Assembly: GCA_963575745.1 (NCBI GenBank)
Contig: CAUYUJ010015738.1
Span: forward strand, 772,414-836,413
Length of the DNA stretch: 64,000 nt
From: Prorocentrum cordatum
Lineage: Eukaryota > Sar > Dinophyceae > Prorocentrales > Prorocentraceae
Reading direction: 5' to 3'
Below, one piece after another: positions 38,955 through 62,939 of the stretch. Below the pieces are notes generated by a model. The model was not told the origin of the DNA, searched no databases, and saw only the letters and a list, made by a program, of their open reading frames with translations. How positions within the stretch are numbered: position 1 is the first letter of the stretch; the number at the start of each line of letters is the position of its first letter. Made by a program: the position numbers and the translations under genes.

Positions 38955-39578
38955 ACGGCGCCGGAGGCGCCGCCAGGGGGGCCCCACCGCGGATCCAAGA
39001 AGCCCGCGCGGAGCGCAACAAAATTATGCGCGCGGCGGTTTTCAAGGATGGACAAAACCCCTTTAGTTAAACGCGGTTTAGTGAAAACGACCTCGGGCCC
39101 AAACCTGGCGGCCGCAAGCCTGGAAAATGACGGCCGCGGCGCCCTCCCGAGAACCGACAGCGGACAATTCACGAATCGACGTGTCAGCGTGGGGGCTCTG
39201 TCTACCCCCGAGTTTTTTCTTCCCCGATCACCTCCGACGTCCTCGCCGCGTGCAACCTCGAAGCCCTTGGCCCCCAGCGAACACAGGGACGGAGGCAGGG
39301 CCGTTTCCGAAGTCGGGCTCGCGCCGTGGCGCCTCGCCTAACCGCTGTATACCAACACCCGCCATAGCTGCACGGCTGGAGGCCGATAGTTCGGGGCTCT
39401 CGCCCGGAAGCGCGGCGCGCGGCGCGCGCGCGCGCAAAACCCCGACGCCTGCACCGATGGCGGGGGCGGCGTCCCCAGGGGAACGAATACCAACAGAAAC
39501 ATGCGCGAAAACTCGGAGGTCCGCGCGGGTTTCTCGGATCGGCGCTGGGATCCCCCTGGCGGCGCCTCCTGCGCCGCC
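38955..39578. mobile_element. 624-bp element with ~60-bp terminal inverted repeats
   Basis: Left GGCGCCGGAGGCGCCGCCAG, GGGGGCCCCACCGCGGATCC, AAGAAGCCCGCGCGGA is complementary to right TCCGCGCGGGTTTCTCGGAT, CGGCGCTGGGATCCCCCTGG, CGGCGCCTCCTGCGCC. The interior carries the dispersed block at 39040-39220. No coding capacity recognised. Confidence 0.65.
39040..39220 (+). repeat. Dispersed block R39, uninterrupted copy
   Basis: AAACGCGGTTTAGTGAAAAC, CCCAAACCTGGCGGCCGCAA, GCCTGGAAAATGACGG, GAGAACCGACAGCGGACAAT, TCACGAATCGACGTGTCAGC, GGGGGCTCTGTCTACCCCCG. The same block at 54010-54155 is interrupted by 3.6 kb and resumes at 57764. Confidence 0.9.
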
Positions 39579-39872
39579 CCTGGCGCGCTCCGCGCGCCAG
39601 GGAGGGGGGCCCAGCGACGATCAGAAAAATCCACGCGGACCTCCGCGTTATTATGTTTATGGCGTTGTTCGTTCCCCTAGTTCCTTCTTTCTCTCGGGCG
39701 ATGTCGCAGCCACTGGTGGCTCTGATCTACTTTGGCTGCCGTTCATTGCCGGTGCAATAACTGCCGCCCTTCTTGCAGGTGCCAACGTCTCCTCCCGCCG
39801 GGGCTGGGGTCTTCCCCGGAATCGCCAAGCTCCCATCCGCGACTCCTGCCCATGCGATCAACTGCTGCGGGC

Positions 39873-40944
39873 TCAGCCATTCCGCGCCGCGATCGCCGAG
39901 TACGCGCGGCGCCCAAGGCTACGCGGCGTGACCGCGGCAAACGTCCACGCATGGTTCCAAAGCGCAGTCCGGGCGGCCAGGGACTGGGTGATCGTGCGGC
40001 GTCGTAACACGACGGCGCCCCAATCCTCGCGCTGCAGGCGGTCGAAGCTGCTGGCGTGCATTCTCTGGTGCGGCCACCGCGAGAAACAATATTTAGCTAG
40101 GATCGATACGCCGCTGGTCAGGAGCCGGAGCTTCGCAAACTCACTTGCCCAGCGCAGCCCTTTCTCCAGATTCCCGAAAAAAACTCGGAGCATCGCCGCC
40201 GCCGCGTAGCACGAGGTGGTACCACCAATGTGGCCAATGATGTTTCCCAGCGTTTTCATGGATTCCTTCTTGTCTCAGCTGCGCTGCGAGACTACAATGT
40301 CGCGCCCGCCCTTGGAGGTATTCCTGGGAGTCCTCCCCGATCTGCAAGTTCCAGCGCTGGCTAAGCTGCTCCGCGCAATCGTCTTGAATGCGGATGGCGG
40401 CTGCCGGATCCGAAAACGCCACGAGGAGTTTGTCAACGAAAGATGCTAAGCCAGTGCCTTCGAAGCCGAAGGACTGCCATAAGTGCATCCGCTGGAGCGC
40501 CACGTCCAATAGCGGGATGCGCCTGGCTGCGCCAGCGTTCCGGGGGCCAGTGTGCACGCCGACGGTGCGAGCGCTCAGCGCTGCGAAGGCAGACCCCGCC
40601 ATGAGCACCACGAGCGTGCACGCATGCAGCTTTACCAGGGTGACGGCCTCGTCAGATGAACCATATTGGTCCTTAAGTCACCTGGCCACGCGACTCGCTC
40701 GCAGGGCGTCGTATTACTTCCACACGTCATGCAGGCAGGCGCAACCCTTGGATTCGTTGTCCATGCCTGTCTCGATGGCGAGCGCCACCAGGCGGACGGC
40801 ATCTAAAGTCCGGCGCCTGCTCTTGGCGCACCAAAGATACGGCGATATCGTCGCGGCAGGCAGGACACGAACCGCGCATCTGTCGGCGATGTCGCGCACT
40901 CGCTGTGCCAGGAGGTAGTCGACGACCGCCAGTGCCACTGGCAA
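39873..40944 (-). pseudogene. Decayed LINE reverse-transcriptase fragment
   Basis: Three minus-strand frames in order give a pattern I recognise from dinoflagellate reverse transcriptases: VALAVVDYLLAQRVRDIADR, ISPYLWCAKSRRRTLDAVRL and SKGCACLHDVW (40944-40714); TGLASFVDKLLVAFSDPAAA, IRIQDDCAEQLSQRWNLQIG and EDSQEYLQ (40611-40270); then GNIIGHIGGTTSCYAAAAML, ASEFAKLRLLTSGVSILAKY, CFSRWPHQRMHASSFDRLQR (40259-39873). The usual catalytic YxDD is not intact (FVDK in its place). The stops and frame changes make it a dead copy; both ends are missing. Confidence 0.6.
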
Positions 40945-40982
40945 GGGAAGCGCGTGCGGACTTTGGTGGGCGGGATGGCTGT

Positions 40983-41135
40983 AGGTCGGGCGCGCCCTCC
41001 TACAGGCGGATGCTGGACATGGTCAGCGAAGTGTCAAAACATGTCACGACAGCACGGCGCACAGTCCCCAAACTGTACTTAACACTATCCTTGAATATTC
41101 CTCCTGTAGAAGGGGCGTGCCCGACATAAAGATAC
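40983..41135. mobile_element. MITE family 2 copy
   Basis: Left end GTAGGTCGGGCGCGCCCTCC, right end TCCTCCTGTAGAAGGGGCGT followed by GCCCGAC. It lies just upstream of the LINE fragment. Confidence 0.9.
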
Positions 41136-41732
41136 AGCAGGGGCTCGACCACAAACAACCTCCCACAACAAAATAAGCCTGGCGAAAGACCCAACCATAT
41201 GCAGATGTGAACTCCGAAATTATGAATATTATCTTCGCCCGCGCTCCCTATGGGGCCACGAGCCGTGCGAGGGGCATGCCGACATGCGTGGCGGCGCACA
41301 CAACGCGAGCGAAGACGATAGGTCTGTGCGCAAGAGACTGAGAGCGAGTGAGTCTGATTGTGGATGAGTCTGCGCGCGCGTGAGCCTACGTGCATCAATG
41401 TCGGCGCCCATGTCGGCACGCCTCTCACGAGGATCGCGCCCGCTTCCTTCCCGTTCTTATTCTCCCTCTTTGCCCGTGCACGCCCACGTCCAAGGCTGCG
41501 AGCGCGGTGCCGCACGGAGTCCCGCGACGCGCGCTGGTCGCCCCGAAAGGGTCCCGGCGACGCGCGCGGGTCGTCCGCTGCGCGGAGCAGAGAGAGCGAG
41601 CAGGCTGGCCCCCACCCGGGACGCGCAGCCCGAAAGCTGCCCAATACGTCGAATACAACGAAAAATCGCCGAAAATCGAAAGTCGCCGCCATGCAAACTC
41701 CGCCACTGGGCCGCCATGCGAAAACCGCCACG
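41136..41732. other. No gene seen
   Basis: No repeat or protein motif recognised. Confidence 0.4.
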
Positions 41733-43125
41733 GAGACCTTAGGTGGAGCTCCCTGTGGGGCCACGAAACGCTGTACTGGGTGGTGGACAGTGGTGGATGA
41801 CGCACGGCGGCGGTCCCAGTGGGGCCTTCGGTGGAGTCCCCCATGGGGCCACGAAATGCTGTACTGGGTGGTGGGTGACGCATGCGGGCGGTCCCACTGG
41901 GGCCTTCGGTGAAGCCCTCTATGGGGCCACGAAGCGCTGTACGTGGTGGTGGGTGACGCACGCGGGCGGTCCCACTGGGGCCTTCGGTGGAGCTCCCTAT
42001 GGGGCCACGAAAGGCTGTGCTGGGTGGTGGATGACGCATGCGGCGGTCCCGCTGGGGCCTTCGGTGGAAATCCTCCATGGGGCCACGAAGCGCTGTACTG
42101 GGTGGTGGATGGCGCATGCGGGCGGTCCCACTGGGGCTTTCGGTGGAGCTCCCGGAAGGGTCGCGAAACGCTGTGCTGGGAGGCGGATGACGCATGCGCG
42201 CGGTCCCGCTGGGGCATTCGGTGGAGCCCTCTATGGGGCCACGAAGCGCTGTACTGGGTGGTGGATGACGCATGCGGGCGGTCCCACTGGGGCCTTCGGT
42301 AGAGCCGCCTATGGGGCCACGAAACGCCGTGCTGGGTGGTGGGTGGCGCATGCGGGCGGTCCCACTGGGGCCTTCGGTAGAGCCGCCTATGGGGCCACGA
42401 AGCGCTGTAATGGGTGGTGGATGGAGCATGCGGGCGGTCCCACTGGGGCCTTCGGTGGAGCTCCCGATAGGGTCACGAAAAGTTGTATTGGGTGGTGGAT
42501 GACGCATGCGAACGGTCCCACTGGGGTTTTCGGTGGAACCCCCCTTATGGGGACACGAAGCGCTGTACGTGGTGGTGGATAACGCATGCGGGCGGTCCCA
42601 CTGGGGCCTTCGGTGGAGCTCCCTATGGGGCCACGAAGCGCTGTGCTGGGTGGTGGATGACGCACGCGGGCGGTCCCACTGGGGCCTTCGGTGGAGCCCC
42701 CAATTGGGCCACGAAGCGCTGTAATGGGTGGTGGATGACGCATGTGGGCGGTCCCACTGAAGGCTTCGGTGGGGCCGCCTATAGAGCCACGAAATGTTGT
42801 GCTGGGTGGCGGATGACGCATTGCGGCGGTCCCACTGGGGCCTTCGGTGGAGCTCCATGGGGCCACGAAGCGCTGTACTGGGTGGTGGATGACGCATACG
42901 GGCGGTCCCACTGGGGCCTTCGGTGGAGCCCCCTTATGGGGCCACGAATCGCTTTACTAGGTGGTGTATGACGCATGCGGGCGGTCCCTGTGGAGCCTTC
43001 GGTGGAGCATTCTATGGGGCCACGAAATGCTGTGCTGGGTGATGGATGGCGCATGCGGGCGGTCCCACTGAGGCCTTCGGTGGAGCTCCCTATGGGGCTA
43101 CGAAACGCTGTACTGGGGGTGGGCG
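41733..43125. repeat. 78-bp satellite array, about 17 copies
   Basis: The period is exactly 78 bp over the copies measured (the word CCCACTGGGGCC recurs at 41817, 41895, 41973, 42051, 42129, 42207 and 42285). Unit words: GACGCATGCGGGCGGTCCCA, CTGGGGCCTTCGGTGGAGC, TATGGGGCCACGAAGCGCTG, TACTGGGTGGTGG. Because 78 is divisible by three, frames stay open across the array on both strands, giving repeats of a 26-residue unit such as HAGGPTGAFGG or WDRPHASSTT. No start, leader or flanking coding sequence supports a gene. Confidence 0.9.
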
Positions 43126-43296
43126 AAACGCAGGGGAGAAGGAGGAGGAAGGAGGAGGGAGGAAGGAAGGACGGAAGGAGGAGGAAGGAGGACGCGGGGA
43201 CCGTCTCTTCAAAACGAGGACCCAACACCACAGGGTGGTTGGGAACAACCCTGAGACCCTGGGACGTCGACGTAATTTTTCTGGCGTGGAAACGTC
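43126..43296. other. GGAAGGAGG tract and spacer before the gap
   Basis: Purine-rich at 43135-43200. Confidence 0.6.
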
Positions 43297-43396
43297 NNNN
43301 NNNNNNNNNNNNNNNNNNNNNNNNNNNNNNNNNNNNNNNNNNNNNNNNNNNNNNNNNNNNNNNNNNNNNNNNNNNNNNNNNNNNNNNNNNNNNNNN
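43297..43396. other. Assembly gap (100 N)
   Basis: A run of exactly 100 unknown bases, the usual placeholder for a gap of unknown size. It lies next to a GTT microsatellite and satellite arrays, which probably broke the assembly. Confidence 0.99.
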
Positions 43397-43518
43397 TTGT
43401 GTTTGTTGTGGTTGTTGTTGTTGTTGTTGCTGTTGTTGCTGTTGTTGTTGTTGTTGTTGTTGTTGTTGATGTGGTTGTTGTTGTTGTTGTTGTTGTTGTC
43501 GCGGATGTTGTTGTGTCT
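43397..43518. repeat. (GTT)n microsatellite
   Basis: TTG triplets with rare interruptions, adjoining the gap. Confidence 0.95.
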
Positions 43519-44790
43519 GAATGGAGAGGAGGGCCTTTTATATCCGTCGTGCCCAGGACGTGAAAACAAGCAATTGGAAGAAGGGCAGAGAGGGGGACGG
43601 AAGTCCTTGTTAGCTGCTCAGTGTTGGCAACGATAGCTCGAACATATACGTGCGCACGGGGAAGGAGAAGGGGTGGGATGGGATTGGGCCTTTTATATCC
43701 GTCGTGCCCAGGACGTAAATAATAGAAGTGGGAAGAAGGGAGACGCTATTATATGGTATGTTGTTTTGTTAGCTGCTCATTGTTGGCGATGCTGTTCTGG
43801 CGAACGAGGCGTGACACCTTGCGAGATCAGTCCGTTGCCAAGGCCGTCGCCGTCTGGGCCTTTTATATCCGTCGTGCCCAGGACGTAGAAGAAAAAAATG
43901 GGAAGAAGGGAAGAGTGGGGGACTATGTTATGTATTATATTGTCCTAGCTGCTCAGTGTCGGCGATACGTCGTAAATAGCTCGAACATCTACATACACAT
44001 GAGGGTGGAGACGGGTGGCAAGGGGTTGGGCCCTTTATATCCGTCATGCCCAGGACGTGAAAGAGAGAAGTGGGAAGAAGAGACGAGATGGGGATTATGG
44101 TATGTAATAGGTTGTCCTTGCTAGCTGCCTATTGTTGGCGATGCTGTTCTAGCGAAGGAGACTTCACACGTTGCGAGATCAGTCCGTTGCCGTCGCCGTC
44201 GCCGTCGTGTTGTTTGGTTGATGTTGTTGTTGTTGCTGTTTATGTTGCTGTTGTTGCTGTTGCGTTGTTGTTGCCATTGTTGTTGATGTTGTTGCGGCTG
44301 TTGCGGCTGTTGCTTGGAGGAGAGGGGGTGGGAAGGGGTTGGGCCTTTTATATCCGTCGTGCCCAGGACGTCAAAGAGAGAAGTGGGAAGAAGAGAGGAA
44401 ACGGGGGAATATCATCATATGTTGTTGTTCTAGTTAGCTTTTCATTGTTGGTGATGCTGTACGAGGCGTATCATATTTTGTTGTTCAGGCTTGCTGATCA
44501 CTGTTGGTGATGCTGTACGAGGCGTAACACCATGCGAGATAAGTCTTGCTTTTGTTGATGTTGTTGTTTTTGGGGTTGTTGCTTTGTCTGCATGGGAAGG
44601 AGAGGGGGCGGGACAGGGGTTGGGCCTTTTATATCCGTCGTGCCCAGGACGTAAAAGAGAGAAGAGTGAAGAAGAGAAGAAAGGGGATTATCATATGTTT
44701 TGTGTTGTTATTGTTAGCTGCTCGTTGTTGGCGATGCTGTACGAGGCGTAACTCCATGCGAGATAAGTGCGTCGCCATCGCCGCGGCGCC
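43519..44790 (+). repeat. Complex tandem array, six copies around TTTTATATCCGTCGTGCCCA
   Basis: GGGCCTTTTATATCCGTCGT followed by GCCCAGGACGT recurs at about 43532, 43687, 43857, 44028, 44344 and 44624, each followed by AAGTGGGAAGAAG. Between copies are TTAGCTGCTCATTGTTGGCG, ATGCTGTACGAGGCGTAACA, CATGCGAGATAAGTC and GTTGTT/GTCGCC arrays of varying length. Spacing varies from 155 to 315 bp. Confidence 0.9.
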
Positions 44791-45031
44791 GTCGTCTGTC
44801 GTCGTTGTCCACCGCCGTCGTCGTCCGTCGCCGTCGTCGTCGGTCGTCGTCGCCCCCAAAGTACAGGCGGAAGGGGGAGGACAGTAAGAACTGGAGTTTT
44901 TTTTGTTTTTTGAATCACGCGCCGACACGTCGCCCTGGTAAACATTTACTTCGCTGCGTGACCGGACGCCAGATATTCAATGTCGCGCGACCGGGCGCCG
45001 GCGGGGGTAAACATTTTTTCTCCGCGTGACC
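44791..45031. other. CGTCGT repeat and spacer
   Basis: CGTCGTCGTC at 44785-44860, then three degenerate copies of CGCGTGACCGG-GCC with GTAAACATTT (44935-45030). Confidence 0.6.
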
Positions 45032-45076
45032 GGCGTCAATCATTGTTTCCCTGAAAAGTAAACAATGATTGACGCC
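45032..45076. repeat. Hairpin with perfect 17-bp arms
   Basis: GGCGTCAATCATTGTTT pairs with AAACAATGATTGACGCC around an 11-nt loop. Confidence 0.95.
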
Positions 45077-45086
45077 CGACCCTCAG

Positions 45087-45175
45087 GGTGGTGGTGGTGG
45101 TGGTGGTGGTGGTGGTGGTGGTGGTGGTGGTGGTGGTGGTGGTGGTGGTGGTGGTGGTGGTGGTGGTGGTGGTGG
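45087..45175. repeat. (GGT)n microsatellite
   Basis: About 29 uninterrupted GGT triplets. Confidence 0.95.
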
Positions 45176-46800
45176 CGGTGCGGCGCGGTGGTGGCGGGCG
45201 GATGGGCGCGCGAGAAAAAGGCCCGCGCTGGGGCGAGAACGCCATCCTGAACGACGGAGGCCAAACACCGATCCGAAAATGAGGCCCACGCTGCAGCGGG
45301 AGCACGATTCGGAACGATTCGGGAGCAGAAATGAGGCCGGCGCCTCAACGAGAGCAGCATTTTGGGAAAAAATGACGCCGGCGCCTCAGCGAGAGTCGTT
45401 TCCCGGGATTTCCGGGCATCCTGTGTGTAAAAAAACAGTACGCGGAGGGTGCGCGGCCATCACCCGGACGCCATCAGGGGAAGAGGGAGAATATTTCATA
45501 TTGAATAATTGTGGAGGGGAGGGGGCGAGGAGGGGAGGGGGGAGGGGAGCCCCCAGGACAGGGGGGGGGGCAGGAAGGGGAGGGAAGGAGGGAAGCGGAG
45601 GCACACAGAGGGCGGCGAGCGGTGGAGTGGTCCTGCACGGGGGGGGCACCGGTGGGGGGGGACCGCAGCGGCAGGGAGCAGAGGAGCCGCCCCGGGGAGG
45701 ACACCGCAGGGCAGGGGCGGAGGCCGCACATCGCCCCCGGCAGGAGGGCGGGCTGCGGCCGAAGCTCCCGGGGGTCCTGGGGTGAAGACTGGAGGAGGAG
45801 GAGGAGGAGGAGGAGGAGGAGGAGGAGGAGGAGGAGGAGGAGGAGAGAAGAGGAGGAGGAGGAGGAGAGGGAGGAGGGAGTCGAGCGTGCGGAGGAGGAG
45901 GAGGAGGAGGAGGAGGAGGAGGAGGAGGAGGAGGAGGAGGGTGCTCGCCGCGGGGCAGAGCTGGCCGTTGCGAGAGGTGAGGTTCAGAACTGACAGGAAG
46001 GAGCCCGTTCACCACCACCTGGCGTCCCACCCGGATCCGTGGGGGGCAGGCGCCCGCCCTGCGAGGATAGGGGCCAACGGCTGGGTTCCCAAGAGGGCCC
46101 GGCAGGGGCCACGGGTGGGCAGAAGAAGCGCAGAGAGCCCCAGTGGCCGGGGCAATCTGGGGTACGCAAGGTCCAGTGGGGCTCAGAGGTTGGGCGGTGG
46201 GCTCACGTTGGGAAGCCCACCGTGGCAAATAGCCCTGGCTCCGAAGCGGAGGTCACCGGCGCCTAGGCGAGGAATGCTGGTGGTTGGGGCGGGAAGCGGG
46301 CCGCTTCCTCGGGGCAGGTCCCTCCCCGGCGGGGGCACCGCCCTCCGCCAGGGAGCCCCGAGGGGCACCAGCCAGCAGGGCGAAGCCAAGGAAAGCGAAG
46401 ACCTCCTCGAGCTCGGCACCAGAGTAGGCGTGTGGCGACGGTTAATGTCTGAAAACTGATTAAACATGATGACCACCACCCCTCCCCAAACCCAGATCCC
46501 GACTGCCATGAATTCGCCGCCGAATTGTTAATCATTATTGAAACTGTCCCCCCTGGAAAATATTCCACGGAGACTGGAACGATGCGATTGAATATGATCC
46601 TGGGCTCCAGGCCCAGGTCCCCCCCCCCAGATGAGATGGGTCTCAGGGTCCTTCGGGCCCCTCCCCCTGCATGGGATGGGGGGGTGACGACGACGACGAC
46701 GACGACGACGAAAACCCCGTCCGCTCCGGCTCCCTGAAGCACCGCAACACCACGCCACACCCAGAGGGAGGCGACGACGGGGACGACACTCCTCCTCCCT
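45176..46800. other. No gene; purine tracts
   Basis: GGA arrays at 45788-45855 and 45890-45942, G-rich sequence at 45510-45660, GACGAC at 46687-46712. Frames on both strands are GC-driven and motif-free. Three related words of the form GCCCRCGCTGCAGCG/GCGCCTCAACG with GAGAGCAGCATTTTGG occur at 45280-45405. Confidence 0.5.
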
Positions 46801-47025
46801 CCGTCCCCCTCCTCATCCCTCCCTCCTCGTTCCTTGGCCCTCTCTTCCCTACCTTGCTCCTTTCTCTCGCGTCCTCTCCTCCTCTTCCTCGTCCTCCTCC
46901 TCCTCCTCCTCGTCCTCCTACTCCTCCTCCTCCTTCTCCCCCTCGTCCTCGTCCTCGTCGTCCTCCTCCTCCTCCTCCTCCTCCTCCTCCTCCTCCTCCT
47001 CCTCCTCCTCCTCCTCCCCCTGACC
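46801..47025. repeat. Pyrimidine (TCC/CGTCC) tract
   Basis: CTCCTCCT/CGTCCTC arrays. Confidence 0.95.
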
Positions 47026-47760
47026 CCATACCCACCACCGCACGCCCACAGAGGAAGACCCCGCCACGACACGCCCACAGGGAGGGGGCGGGGTGCCCAT
47101 CGCGCGGGGGGGGAGCCCGATGGCATCAGCATGAGGGTGGGGCGGACCCTAGATCATAGAGGCACATCTGAATGTTTGTATATCCATCTATATATATAAC
47201 TATATATACAGATTTGTACGTACATTTAGATTCATCCACATGTATACATATACATGTATACATATATATATATACACACATCTATATATATATGTTCACG
47301 CACACACACACATACACACACCGGGGGATACGGCTGGTGGCTCCCAGGGCGGCCCCTCGACGCGCCGTGTTGGCCCCGGGGCCCCGGGAGCGCCGTGGGA
47401 TCGCGCCGGGAGGCTGAAGACGCCCCCAGAAGGCGCCAAGAGAGCTTCAAGAGCGGTCCACGGGTCTTCCAAGACAGACCAAGAGCGCTCCAAGACGCCC
47501 AAGATGGCCTCAAGATGGCGGTCGCGGGGACGTCCCCGACGGTCGGGTTTGCCCCGCATTCCTTCTGTTGTTTTTACTGCGCACTACAGCGCCGGGAATA
47601 ACTATTATTTTAACTGTGCCTTCATATTCTTGTATCTGTCTTCAAGACATTCAGTGGTGCCCTCGATGGTCAAACCGCCCTGGGGCCGGAGTCCCGCCCA
47701 CGTGCGCCACTCGACTGAAATGAAACGTCGCCAGAGGCGGTGCAACGACAGTAGAGCGCA
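47026..47760. other. No gene; TATA/CATA-rich stretch and degenerate repeat
   Basis: TATATACAC-type sequence at 47170-47325; CCAAGAGAGCTTCAAGAG-type degenerate repeat at 47405-47525. No protein motif. Confidence 0.5.
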
Positions 47761-47808
47761 CACGCGCACACACGCACGCACATGCACCCACACACACACA
47801 CACACACA

Positions 47809-47856
<48 letters not shown>

Positions 47857-47968
47857 TGCACACACGCACACACACACACACATACACACACACGCGCGCA
47901 CACACACACATCTAGACTAAACATACACAAACACACACGCGCACACACGCGCACACACGCAAACGCCT

Positions 47969-48010
<42 letters not shown>

Positions 48011-48250
48011 GCGCACGCACACACGTGCGCACACACACAAACACACACACACACATCTTTATATAAAAAACACGCGCACGCAAACGCACACACACACAGA
48101 CACGCACACAGACACGCACACACGCACACACACACACAGAGACACTAACACTAACACACACACACACACGCACACACACACACACACACACACACGCGCA
48201 CACACACGCACGAGCACACACAAAGACGTAAGCACACACACAAACGCACG
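47761..48250. repeat. (CA)n / (CGCA)n array
   Basis: Roughly 490 bp of CACACA and CGCACGCA sequence with short unique interruptions. The Cys/Val and His/Thr frames are artefacts. Confidence 0.95.
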
Positions 48251-48630
48251 CTTTGGCGTCGCGGCGGAGGGCAAGGTCCACACAAACAGACACACACACA
48301 ATCAAACAAACACGCACTTATGCATCCCGCCTTCCTCGCTCTCTCACGCAAGGAGGAGGAGAACGGGACGACGACGACGTCGACAACGACGACGACGGCG
48401 AGGACACCTCACCCTCCTTTCTCCTGTTCCTCCTCCTCCTCCTGCTCCTCCTCCTCCTCCTTCACCTCCTCCTCCTCAACCTGTACCTCCTCCACGCTCC
48501 TCCTCCTGTTCCATCTCTTCTCTTCGGATCATCCTCCTCCAGCTCCCTCTGGCCTCACTCCTACCGCCTTCCTCTCCCGATCCGACCGCTGCGAGCGCCA
48601 AGAGATCGGAAGCGCTCCCGGGGCGACGGC
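48251..48630. repeat. Pyrimidine tract and spacer, probably CDK intron
   Basis: TCCTCC-rich at 48420-48545. On the minus strand this would be the intron after CDK exon 4. Confidence 0.6.
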
Positions 48631-61728
<13,098 letters not shown>

Positions 61729-61762
61729 CTCCAGGAGAGGACGAGGAGGGGCCCAGACGTTA

Positions 61763-61971
61763 GAGGCCTCCCAAAGGGGGTCCGAGCAGACCGGGTCGGA
61801 GGACCGCGCTACATCGCCGATGCGTCGCCCGATGCATCTGCGATGCGTCGGCGGTGTTTCGGCGACGTCAGCGCGGAGAAAATCGGGCTCCACACCGAGC
61901 CGCATCGGCGATGCATCGGCGATGCGGCGCAATCCTCCGATCCCACCTGCTCCGACCCATCTAGGAGGCCT
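61763..61971. mobile_element. MITE family 1 copy next to the CDK acceptor
   Basis: Ends GAGGCCTCCCAAAGGGGGTC and GACCCATCTAGGAGGCCT; interior GCGTCGCCCGATGCATCTGC units. In CDK orientation it ends within the pyrimidine-rich 3' part of the intron before exon 1. Confidence 0.9.
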
Positions 61972-62049
61972 GGAGACATCCGACGTACTGAAAAATCAGC
62001 TCGGAGGTGTGTCATCGTTTTCTGGTCTCCCGGGGCCCTCACCAGGCCC

Positions 62050-62235
62050 CCAGAGACCGTCGAGAAACGACTCGGGACGAAAAGACAGCCCCACAGAATG
62101 GGTCGAAACCTCTGGGGGTCCACGTTCCCAGACCCCCGACGTCACGATTTGTTCATAACGTCGAACCCAGAAGGTCTCGACCCATTCCCTGTGACCGGTT
62201 TTTCGTCCTGAGTCGTTTTCTGACGGCCCCGAGGC
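62050..62235. mobile_element. Palindromic MITE with ~65-bp arms
   Basis: Left GAGACCGTCGAGAAACGACT, CGGGACGAAAA, GAATGGGTCGAAACCTCTGG pairs with right CCAGAAGGTCTCGACCCATT, TTTTTCGTCCTGAGTCGTTT, TCTGACGG. Central part GACCCCCGACGTCACG. A decayed half copy may exist at 50775. Confidence 0.85.
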
Positions 62236-62459
62236 CCGACAAGGGCCCCCAAAGGCCGAAATAGCGAAAAAACTACCCGTCGTGAATTTGTCATGACTCG
62301 AGGGGTTCTGGGTTATGAGAAAGTCACGACGTCGGGGCTTGCGAAAGAAAGGTCGAGAATCGATGCTTCTGGGCGTCTGAGCCCTCCTGGGGACCCGGCA
62401 AACACGGAGCGCTCACCAAGAAGCCCCACTCCCTCGGCCCTTGAAGCAGCGGGAGCCAG
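62236..62459. other. No gene seen
   Basis: No feature recognised. Confidence 0.4.
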
Positions 62460-62695
62460 GGGGGAGGGGGAGGAACAGGAGGAGGAGGGGGAGGAGGAAG
62501 GGGGAGGAGGAGAAAGAGGAGAAGGAAGAGGAGGAGAAAGAGGAGAAGGAGGAGGAGGAGGAAGAGGAGGAGGAGAAAGAGGAGGAGGAGGAGGAGGAGG
62601 AGGAGGACCGAGGACGAGGAAGAGGAGGACGAGGAGGAGGACGAGGACCGAGGAGGAGGAGGAGGAGGAGGAGAAGGAGGAGGGAAGATGGGAGA
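62460..62695. repeat. GGA/GAA purine tract
   Basis: GGAGGA/GAGAAGG array. Confidence 0.95.
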
Positions 62696-62939
62696 GCCGA
62701 GGATCCCCGTCCGCCCCTCCTGCTCCTTCCCCTCTCCCTCCCCACATCCTTTTGTCTCATGTCCCTCCCACTCCTCCCCCTCTTCCTCCCTCCCTCTCTC
62801 AGTGAGCATCCGTTTCCTGCGGCAGCGGCCGAAGGAAAAGAGGCGCTTCAGATATCACTTGCCCGTCACGCGCGCAAGTGCTGATGACTTGGGCGACCAC
62901 GAAAAAATCCAGAATCCGACCTTCTCGATCGTGCACTTC

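Noticed and set aside
41425-42897. A 490-residue repeat protein on the minus strand across the 78-bp array
   Set aside because: Frames are open because the period is divisible by three; plus-strand frames are equally open, and there is no start, leader relict or non-repeat coding sequence.
47605-48351. Cys/Val-rich frames on the minus strand
   Set aside because: Translation of CA and CGCA repeats.
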